Positions 1 to 4,609 of a stretch of DNA of 5,637 bases are shown here, piece by piece. The DNA is from Pontiellaceae bacterium (GTDB taxonomy: Bacteria > Verrucomicrobiota > Kiritimatiellia > Kiritimatiellales > Tichowtungiaceae). Location: the NCBI GenBank assembly GCA_025457785.1, contig JALOTS010000165.1, forward strand, positions 1-5,637. Direction: 5' to 3'. The number at the start of each line of letters is the position of its first letter. Position 1 is the stretch's first letter. The notes beneath the pieces are model-generated. The model saw only the letters and a program-made list of their open reading frames with translations. It had not been told where the DNA came from and ran no database searches. The position numbers were made by a program, and so were the translations under genes.

Positions 1-730
1 AGCCAACTATAACGCGGCCAAACGTTCGGCGGAACAGCTCATTGATTTCGACAGCAAGGGCGTCACCTCCTACATCGTCAACCGCGATATTCCGGAAGGA
101 CTCGACGAAGCCTACGCCGAACTCACCTACACCCTCACCACACTGGCCGCCGCCATGATCGGGGCCGACACCAAACTCAGCCGGATCGAAGCCAGTTTTT
201 ACGGCGATCTGAAACGGTTTGGAAACTGGCTGGCCGTTCCCGTCGTCTGTGCGCTCAGCAAAGAGTTCGACCGCTCGATGGATCCCAATGCAGCCATCGC
301 CTTTCTAAACGAGATGGGCGTTGAATATTCCGTCCGCGAAACCGACGAAACAAAAGGCTACGGCAACTCCATCACCATCGACCTCATGGCCAGCATCGAT
401 AAAAACAACCTGCGGCGCATCAGTGTGCGCGGAACCGTTGCGGAAGGCGTCCTGATGATTTCGCGCATCGGCGGCTTTGATAAACTCTATTTCGAGCCGA
501 CCGGTCACATCGCCCATTTCACCTACATGGACCGCCCCGTTGTGCTCAGCGAAATCGCCGGCGCCATGGCCAAAGAGGGCATCAACATCGACGACGTGCG
601 CAATCCGCACGACAAGAGCGGCGAACGTTCCATCGCAATCCTGAAACTCAGTCGCCCCGTTACAGAAGACGTTCTCCGCAGCGTTGCGAAAAAAATTGAA
701 GCCATCAGCTGCTGTTCCGTTGCATTCTGA
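1..730 (+). CDS. serA: D-3-phosphoglycerate dehydrogenase, C-terminal part (5' end outside window)
   Basis: The enzyme oxidises 3-phosphoglycerate to 3-phosphohydroxypyruvate with NAD+, the first step of cytosolic serine biosynthesis. The frame is open from base 2 to the TGA at 728-730, giving 242 visible residues; the NAD-binding domain lies before the window. The visible part opens with ANYNAAKRSAEQLIDF, which matches the helix closing the dehydrogenase core in SerA proteins. A middle domain follows (about residues 50-165, with FYGDLKRFGNWLAVPVV and later YGNSITIDL). The end is an ACT-like domain (about 168-242) containing DRPVVLSEIAGAMAKEGINIDDVR, the usual amino-acid-binding fold that allows feedback control by serine. 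The layout fits the longer SerA class with an extra domain before ACT. It probably shares a transcript with the small lipoprotein gene 17 bases downstream. Family assignment is fairly sure; serine control is inferred. Confidence 0.85.
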   Translation, partial: ANYNAAKRSAEQLIDFDSKGVTSYIVNRDIPEGLDEAYAELTYTLTTLAAAMIGADTKLSRIEASFYGDLKRFGNWLAVPVVCALSKEFDRSMDPNAAIAFLNEMGVEYSVRETDETKGYGNSITIDLMASIDKNNLRRISVRGTVAEGVLMISRIGGFDKLYFEPTGHIAHFTYMDRPVVLSEIAGAMAKEGINIDDVRNPHDKSGERSIAILKLSRPVTEDVLRSVAKKIEAISCCSVAF

Positions 731-747
731 AAGAAAGGCGGGTTCCC

Positions 748-903
748 GTGTTTAAAAAACTGTTTTACCTCATCATCCTGTTGCTTCTTTGCAGCTCCTG
801 CGTCAGCCGGACCATTAACAAAGAGCCGGGGCTGACCGGCGGAAACGAAGCCAAAGGTCAGTATGAGACCAAACTCGTTTGGTTCTGGGATAAGGATTTT
901 TAG
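748..903 (+). CDS. Small predicted lipoprotein, 51 aa, unknown function
   Basis: This short gene starts with GTG 17 bases after the serA stop. A purine-rich GAAAGG lies about nine bases upstream as a ribosome binding site. The product begins MFKKLFYLIILLLLCSSC: a basic N-terminus, a run of leucine and isoleucine, then Cys18 as the likely lipidated residue. The lipobox is imperfect, because position -3 is Cys rather than Leu, although two Ser precede Cys18. The mature part is only about 34 residues and polar, with Gly/Asn/Glu in the middle, and ends in an aromatic patch KLVWFWDKDF. That suggests export and anchoring in a membrane, with the aromatic tail free in the periplasm. I recognise no family. 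The terminator starting 39 bases later is consistent with this being the last gene of the serA transcript. Confidence 0.65.
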   Translation: MFKKLFYLIILLLLCSSCVSRTINKEPGLTGGNEAKGQYETKLVWFWDKDF

Positions 904-937
904 CCTGTCCTGAACCCAAGCTGCCGAAACAAACAGA

Positions 938-1663
938 TCACCCCGCCGGGATCTCCGGCGGGATGCTTTTTTTCAACATCTGATAAGCGGCGGCGCGCGT
1001 CGTATTGGAAAACCCCGTTACCGGGATCAGACCGATAATCGTGAGTGCCGCCAGCAGTTGAAAAACGCTGTTTATACTGATCATCGCCAGCAGGCTCCAG
1101 AAATTTTCCTCCGTCATAATCCAGCTCTTCTTCACCGCATTCACCACTCCCTGCTCTTTGTCTTCGAGCAAAATCAGATCAACAAACAGCAGACGGATAT
1201 AGAGGAACACCCCCGGGAAAATGAAAAAAAGAAAGGCCGCCGCTTTTATGAAAACAAGCCCGATGTGAAGCAGCGCAATATAACAGAGCCGTCCGAACGG
1301 ATTTCCCCCGCGCCGGTCTCGGACGGCGATATTGGCCCACATCAAAAGAACAATGCTCAGCACCGCAACAAACGGAAGCGCCAGCAACGTTATTTTGCAC
1401 AGTTGTATCACATACGTCCGGCAGGCGGCCTGAATGTTTTCGAGCATCGCCGCCTGCTCCTGCAATGTTCCGGAAGTTAAAACCGAAAGGTTTTTTGAAA
1501 CCGTTGCCTTGAACGCAGCGGCCTCCGGACGAAGCAGAATCCGCGGGCCGACCTCAAAGACCATCACGAAAGTGGAAATCAGGCAGATTGGAATCCACCA
1601 TTTTCTAAACGACTTCCAGGCGAACCCATAACACGCCTCCAGCGAGAAAACCGGTTTATTCAT
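938..1663 (-). CDS. Multi-pass membrane protein, YciC/DUF975-like, unknown function
   Basis: The 241-residue product is strongly hydrophobic. Likely membrane segments lie near residues 22-40, 91-111, 127-149, 150-166 and 188-217. The first and second are separated by a polar region of about 50 residues. Residues 155-195 (YIRLLFVDLILLEDKEQG, then AVKKSWIMTEENFWSLL) match the pattern of the YciC/DUF975/glycerophosphodiesterase-membrane-domain group: a helix ending at an acidic turn, then an amphipathic KKSW..T..NFW helix. No biochemical role is established for most of that group. I chose the ATG at 1663 because GGGGAAGG lies eight bases upstream; the frame is open further (to a TTG at 1747), but that extension is Arg/Cys-rich and unlike the family. 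The gene is convergent to the lipoprotein gene, and its last codons form the terminator there. It is probably transcribed alone. Confidence 0.75.
   Translation of the reverse strand: MNKPVFSLEACYGFAWKSFRKWWIPICLISTFVMVFEVGPRILLRPEAAAFKATVSKNLSVLTSGTLQEQAAMLENIQAACRTYVIQLCKITLLALPFVAVLSIVLLMWANIAVRDRRGGNPFGRLCYIALLHIGLVFIKAAAFLFFIFPGVFLYIRLLFVDLILLEDKEQGVVNAVKKSWIMTEENFWSLLAMISINSVFQLLAALTIIGLIPVTGFSNTTRAAAYQMLKKSIPPEIPAG
942..973 (+). terminator. Intrinsic terminator for the serA-lipoprotein transcript
   Basis: A perfect 8-base stem, CCCGCCGG (942-949) with CCGGCGGG (955-962), encloses a 5-base loop. After a 4-base spacer it is followed by seven T residues (967-973). This is a textbook plus-strand rho-independent terminator. 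It lies inside the last codons of the convergent membrane-protein gene. Read on the minus strand, the same stem is followed only by a loose T-rich stretch (TCTGTTTGTTT), so it may act weakly in that direction too. Confidence 0.85.
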
Positions 1664-1728
1664 ACGAAACCTTCCCCTGTGTGTTTGACTTGCACTAAGC
1701 AACCCGCATCGAACCGTATTCTTTGCGC

Positions 1729-1757
1729 ATCGTTCTGACCACTTCAATCTTTGTCAA
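1729..1757 (-). promoter_or_regulatory. Possible sigma-70 type promoter for the membrane-protein gene
   Basis: On the minus strand a perfect TTGACA (1757-1752) is followed 17 bases later by AACGAT (1734-1729). The latter matches only three of six positions of the -10 consensus. It would start transcripts about 60 bases before the ATG at 1663. The spacing and perfect -35 box favour it; the weak -10 box is the main doubt. Confidence 0.35.
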
Positions 1758-1785
1758 CCGGCAACGCAGCATCTGCATTGACCGG
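1758..1785 (-). other. Imperfect inverted repeat (RNA hairpin) between two minus-strand genes
   Basis: Read on the minus strand, AATGCAG pairs with CTGCGTT around an ATG loop, using one U-G wobble. Outer CCGG/CCGG arms are separated by a small internal loop. The wobble becomes a C-A mismatch in plus-strand RNA, so the structure is better on the minus strand. No T-run follows, so it is not a standard terminator. It directly abuts the TTGACA box. It could be a 3' end structure of the GHMP kinase transcript or an operator; neither is shown. The rest of 1664-1815 shows no gene. Confidence 0.35.
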
Positions 1786-1815
1786 CAAGACGCGGCGGCG
1801 CAAAAAAAGAATCCA

Positions 1816-2076
1816 TCAGAAATTCATGCCACCTCTGCAATCGGGACAGGCGGTGCAGCCCCGGAATTGGCGGCCTTCGCTTTTGCCGCTTTTGGCGATG
1901 CGCGGAACCACCGGTTTTCCGTACAGCAGCCAGTTTAGAATGTGATCCGGCAAACCGAACCGGTCTGACTGATCTTTTTTGCCAGCAACCCTGTGCGGCA
2001 TACGTTTGACGGCGAGCAGTTCGCTGCAGCCGCCCTCTTCGACGAACTGCTTTCCGGGCGCGGATGCGCAGTTCAC
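1816..2076 (-). CDS. Hypothetical 86-aa protein with C-terminal CxxCxxC motif
   Basis: This frame starts with a GTG that overlaps the stop of the upstream GHMP kinase gene (GTGA), a usual sign of translational coupling. Its codons resemble the neighbours' (many GCC, GGC, CTG, TTC, ATC), whereas the overlapping minus-strand frame is an arginine-rich shadow. The product is basic, with a central stretch GLPDHILNWLLYGKPVVPRI (41-60) that could be a helix. It ends in CTACPDC (Cys74, Cys77, Cys80), spaced like a metal or Fe-S ligand set; two more Cys sit at 3 and 17. I do not recognise a family. It could be a genuine small operon protein, the tail of a degraded larger gene, or chance open frame. 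Position in the cluster links it to isoprenoid kinases only by location. Confidence 0.4.
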   Translation of the reverse strand: MNCASAPGKQFVEEGGCSELLAVKRMPHRVAGKKDQSDRFGLPDHILNWLLYGKPVVPRIAKSGKSEGRQFRGCTACPDCRGGMNF

Positions 2077-3050
2077 CGCACTTTGACACCCTTCGGCTCA
2101 ACCTTCAAAGCATAGACTGGAAAGGTTCCAACCGCCGGAACCTGCCCAAGGCCGATCGCGCAGTCGCCAAGACCGGAGCCGGAAATTTTCGCCGGAATGT
2201 TCAGCACCTGAAAAATCCGGATAATTTCGGCCAGTGCGTTATTACAGAGGTTCAGGTCTTCCATCAGCTTTTGATTTTCCATCAGGGCTTTTCCCAGCAT
2301 TGAAAAATCCGCCAGAACCTCGCCGACCAGCGCGTCCATCCGGTCATAGATGCGTTCGTATTTCTCCGGATTCATCGCACGGGCGATTTCAACCAGCGCG
2401 ATGACCTCGGCAGTTTTCATTTTTGAACCGGAATAAACCGCAGTCAGCGGAAAACTTTTTTCGAGCGGATGAATTTCAAGCGGTTCTGCGCGATACGCAA
2501 CTGCGCCGCCGAATACACTGGCCGCAACATCAGCACCTGATCCCCGCCCCTGTACGCGATGAATCGTCGCCAGACTGCGCTTAAAAAGCTCCTCTAAAAA
2601 TGGCGGGGTCTCGGCCCCCGCCCTACAATCGTTAATTTCTGTAGCCGAGGTCCATGACCTCGGTGATCCGGCCAACTTCATCAGCACGGCATGAGCGGCA
2701 ACTGTCACTGCGGCGGAGGAACCGAATCCGATCTCGCTGGAGAACTCCGATTCGATTTTCAGCTCCATGCCCCGCCCCGGCGGATACTGTCTGACGACAT
2801 CCAGCACAAAGCGGAAATGAGGATGATCGGTCAGTGCGTCAAGCGGCGCTTCATAGGTTCCAAGGTCTGAAACAATCCGCAGGTTTTTTTCCAGAGTCTG
2901 GAAATACCGGACGGTAATCCGTTTGTTAATGGCACAGACCATCGCCCGGCGGCCGTGCAGCACGGCGTGTTCGCCCAGAAGCATCAGACTTCCGGGAGCG
3001 GAAGCCTGAATTGCCGATTGAAGATTGAAGATTGCTGATTGATCGGTCAT
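2073..3050 (-). CDS. GHMP-family kinase, mevalonate/phosphomevalonate kinase-like, with repeat-derived insert
   Basis: This 325-residue cytosolic ATP-dependent small-molecule kinase probably acts in the mevalonate route to isoprenoids. All three GHMP motifs are present: motif 1 APGSLMLLGEHAVLHG (18-33), the glycine-rich ATP loop EIGFGSSAAVTVAA (106-119), and motif 3 KISGSGLGDCAIGLG (288-302). VQGRGSGADVAASVFGG (166-182) supplies the likely catalytic Asp174. Motif 1 has Ser21 where most family members have Lys. Residues 129-151 look foreign and coincide with two DNA palindromes; residues 2-15 come from a 7-base tandem repeat. Without these the length is typical. GGAG lies five bases before the ATG at 3050, and no later Met precedes motif 1. 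The gene lies 25 bases after the mevalonate kinase-like gene, so the two are probably co-transcribed. Substrate is uncertain: phosphomevalonate, mevalonate, or another alcohol. The GHMP family is sure. Confidence 0.8.
   Translation of the reverse strand: MTDQSAIFNLQSAIQASAPGSLMLLGEHAVLHGRRAMVCAINKRITVRYFQTLEKNLRIVSDLGTYEAPLDALTDHPHFRFVLDVVRQYPPGRGMELKIESEFSSEIGFGSSAAVTVAAHAVLMKLAGSPRSWTSATEINDCRAGAETPPFLEELFKRSLATIHRVQGRGSGADVAASVFGGAVAYRAEPLEIHPLEKSFPLTAVYSGSKMKTAEVIALVEIARAMNPEKYERIYDRMDALVGEVLADFSMLGKALMENQKLMEDLNLCNNALAEIIRIFQVLNIPAKISGSGLGDCAIGLGQVPAVGTFPVYALKVEPKGVKVR
2598..2666. repeat. Two palindromic repeat modules inserted in frame in the GHMP kinase gene
   Basis: Two inverted repeats sit 22 bases apart. 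The first is GGCGGGG (2602-2608) with CCCCGCC (2616-2622), a 7-base stem and 7-base loop. The second is CCGAGGTC (2645-2652) with GACCTCGG (2656-2663), a perfect 8-base stem with a 3-base loop. Together they span about 69 bases, a multiple of three, and encode roughly residues 129-151 of the kinase, between segments that read well as GHMP sequence (AVLMKLAG and EELFKRSLATIHRVQG). Paired GC-rich palindromes like these are usually intergenic REP-like elements. The insertion boundaries are estimated from the protein and could shift by a few codons. Confidence 0.7.
3010..3044. repeat. Heptanucleotide tandem repeat, five units, at the start of the GHMP kinase gene
   Basis: Five consecutive 7-base units each begin ATTG: ATTGCCG, ATTGAAG, ATTGAAG, ATTGCTG, ATTGATC (plus strand). 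On the coding (minus) strand they specify about residues 3-14 of the kinase (QSAIFNLQSAI). Related GATT/ATTG words continue through the start-codon region into the gap and over the stop of the upstream gene (3051-3078). It is a degenerate short tandem repeat that bridges the two genes. Confidence 0.7.
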
Positions 3051-3075
3051 AAAATCTCCAATCCAAAATCATCAA

Positions 3076-4089
3076 TCATACAATTCTCGTGCCGAGCGGA
3101 TCGCCGCGAAGAGGCGAAACCTTGTAGCCGTATTTTTCCGCCAAGGCGGCCGGCATAAAATCCGCCAGCACCAGAACCACACCGCCGCTCTGTCCGCGGA
3201 CGGAACCCGCCCCGCAGATTTTCGCCGCGCCGCCGGCGGCTTCGACATCGCCGACAAACTGCTGAACCTTCTGCGGGACAACGCCAATGCGGCAAAGCAG
3301 GCGGTGATTTTCACGAAGCAGCGAGCGCATCAATTCACTGTTGTTTTCACGCACCGCTTTTTCAACTTCGTTCGTCACCGTTTCAAAATCGTCCCAGATC
3401 CGGTCGCTTTGAAACTGCTCTTTCACCTGCATAACGCATTCGCCGGTGGCGGCTTCAGGCGCGCCGGTTTCAATCAGATACATTTTCATGCGCGGGAGCG
3501 GAACAGACCGCGCCTGCCCGTTCTGAAAGGCGGCGCATCCGCCATGAAGCGAAATATAGGAATCAACACCGCTCGGATAACCGTGCTGCAGTTTTTCCGT
3601 TTCCAAACTGAATTCGTAATACCACTCCGGCTTGAAATCAACGCGCAGATAATGGCCGAGCGCACGAAGCTCGCTGAGCACGGAGGCGGCGGAAGAACCC
3701 ATGCCGCTGCCGACCGGAATGCTCGACTTCAGTTTAATGACAATCCCGCTGTCCATTTTGCGGTGCAGTCCGTCGAGAACGGTGATAAAACCGAATTTAA
3801 ACAGATCAACCGGTTTATAAAGCACGTCGCGAATACCCATTTTCCCTTCAAGAAACAGATGGTAATTGTTCAATGCGCGCCGTTTGAAATCCCGCAGCGC
3901 CAGCAACGTGAACGAATCATGCGAACTGACATCCGGAAGATCGAAAGAAACCTGTCCATCCGTCGTTTCCTCAATGGTCGCCGTGACATTGCGGTCAATC
4001 GCCATCGCAACCGCCGGTTTTCCGTACACGACAGAATGTTCACCGCTCAAAATCAATTTTCCGGGAGCTATTGCTTTCATGTCCTGCAT
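3076..4089 (-). CDS. mvk: Mevalonate kinase-like GHMP kinase
   Basis: The 337-residue product probably phosphorylates mevalonate with ATP to 5-phosphomevalonate in the cytosol. Motif 1 is APGKLILSGEHSVVYGKPA (8-26) and carries the conserved Lys11. The ATP-binding loop is PVGSGMGSSAA (125-135). HGYPSGVD (169-176) is the mevalonate kinase signature with catalytic Asp176. IETGAPEAATGECV (206-219) resembles the TG.P..T.E.V segment of this family, and motif 3 is KICGAGSVRGQSGGV (290-304). Length suits mevalonate kinases. I chose ATG 4089 because AGGGA lies eight bases upstream; an in-frame ATG at 4080 has a box too close, and a TTG at 4116 lacks proper spacing. It is first in the minus-strand cluster and is followed 25 bases later by the second GHMP kinase. 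No convincing promoter is seen in 4090-4157. Another GHMP substrate is possible, but the HG.PSG.D signature favours mevalonate. Confidence 0.75.
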   Translation of the reverse strand: MQDMKAIAPGKLILSGEHSVVYGKPAVAMAIDRNVTATIEETTDGQVSFDLPDVSSHDSFTLLALRDFKRRALNNYHLFLEGKMGIRDVLYKPVDLFKFGFITVLDGLHRKMDSGIVIKLKSSIPVGSGMGSSAASVLSELRALGHYLRVDFKPEWYYEFSLETEKLQHGYPSGVDSYISLHGGCAAFQNGQARSVPLPRMKMYLIETGAPEAATGECVMQVKEQFQSDRIWDDFETVTNEVEKAVRENNSELMRSLLRENHRLLCRIGVVPQKVQQFVGDVEAAGGAAKICGAGSVRGQSGGVVLVLADFMPAALAEKYGYKVSPLRGDPLGTRIV

Positions 4090-4157
4090 TGAACCATTCC
4101 CTGATAAAAAGAACAATCCTTAGATTCTTGAGTAGAAGGATCTGGGATTTCTCCGTT

Positions 4158-4188
4158 AAAAACAAAAACCCGCTCCTTCCGGAGCGGG
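4158..4188 (-). terminator. Intrinsic terminator after the DUF2934 gene
   Basis: Read on the minus strand, CCCGCTCC and GGAGCGGG form a perfect 8-base stem with a 4-base loop, followed at once by TTTTTGTTTTT. It sits 24 bases after the stop of the DUF2934 gene and about 70 bases before the start of the mevalonate kinase-like gene. It should therefore separate those two transcription units and force the kinase cluster to use its own promoter within about 4090-4157, or depend on read-through. Confidence 0.88.
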
Positions 4189-4212
4189 CTGCCCTATTCG
4201 ATGTCAATCTGT

Positions 4213-4455
4213 TTAAGCGACATTGAATTTGGCGCGCACAGCGGCCTCGGCCTCGAGCCAATACTCGGAGGAACCTTTTTTATTTCCATCATTCTGGGAA
4301 GCGAAATAAGCCGCTTCACTGACCATGGCATAGAACCGGTCCTGTCCGATCGTTTCTTTTTTTACAGCCGCCGGTTTGGCGGAAACTTTTTTAGCCGCCG
4401 GTTTCGCGGCAGCCGGTTTCACTTCAGCTTTTTTTACTGTTTTCTTAGCACTCAT
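4213..4455 (-). CDS. Small Lys/Ala-rich DUF2934-domain protein
   Basis: This 80-residue protein has two parts. Residues 1-36 are a low-complexity Lys/Ala/Pro tail (AKKTVKKAEVKPAAAKPAAK), like histone H1 tails, and strongly basic. Residues 39-77 (DRFYAMVSEAAYFASQNDG, then SSEYWLEAEAAVRAKF) match the DUF2934 pattern: a helix with I/F...A...W/F, a Gly turn, then a YWL.AE helix. No function is established for DUF2934. A basic tail suggests nucleic-acid binding, which is inference. The ATG at 4455 is preceded by AAAGGAG five bases away, a strong ribosome binding site suggesting good expression; the frame is open further upstream, but that part includes the ribosome binding site and looks non-coding. 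It is a single-gene unit ending at its own terminator and divergent from argS. Confidence 0.8.
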   Translation of the reverse strand: MSAKKTVKKAEVKPAAAKPAAKKVSAKPAAVKKETIGQDRFYAMVSEAAYFASQNDGNKKGSSEYWLEAEAAVRAKFNVA

Positions 4456-4516
4456 GCTTTCTCCTTTAATGAACATATTCGTTCTTCTCGAACCCCGGCA
4501 CTCTATTTTTTTGTGC

Positions 4517-4524
4517 GTTATAAA
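4517..4524. promoter_or_regulatory. Possible shared -10 element in the divergent DUF2934/argS region
   Basis: The gap 4456-4609 separates two divergent genes. Within it GTTATAAA reads TATAAA on the plus strand (4519-4524) and TATAAC on the minus strand (4522-4517), each close to the -10 consensus. Minus-strand TTGAAA lies only 13 bases upstream of TATAAC, shorter than the usual 16-18. The plus strand has no good -35 box. The remaining part of the gap holds a weak imperfect inverted repeat (4563-4583) and nothing else clear. Confidence 0.3.
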
Positions 4525-4609
4525 TGCAAGCTCTATTTCAACAGAAAAGCTCTTCCACTCCGGACGGAAATATGGTTCCATCCGCCCTGTTTCAACCGGA
4601 AAAAACAGA

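Noticed and set aside
1695..1778. 27-codon minus-strand frame beginning MQMLRCRLTKIEVV
   Set aside because: It is too short, has no ribosome binding site, starts in the hairpin loop and covers the proposed promoter. Nothing supports translation.
2038..2076. SAPGK in the N-terminus of the 86-aa ORF, resembling GHMP motif 1
   Set aside because: The following residues (QFVEEGGCSELL) do not continue the GEH.V.G pattern and no ATP loop follows, so the likeness is chance.
1754..2101. Minus-strand 115-codon open frame overlapping the CxxCxxC ORF
   Set aside because: Its product is very Arg/Gln-rich with no domain-like pattern, typical of an off-frame reading of GC-rich coding DNA. It also overlaps the kinase 3' end out of frame.
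3010..3078. Repeat tract considered as a CRISPR-like array
   Set aside because: The units are 7 bases long and contiguous, with no spacers, so it is a short tandem repeat and not a CRISPR array.
3304..4092. Long plus-strand open frame opposite the mevalonate kinase-like gene
   Set aside because: The minus strand carries complete GHMP motifs. The plus-strand product is His/Arg/Phe-rich without recognisable domains, so it is an antisense shadow.
4563..4583. Imperfect inverted repeat GGACGGAA / TTCCATCC upstream of argS, considered as a regulatory leader hairpin
   Set aside because: The 8-base arms contain a mismatch, no T-run follows and there is no alternative pairing partner. It is too weak to call a T-box or attenuator.
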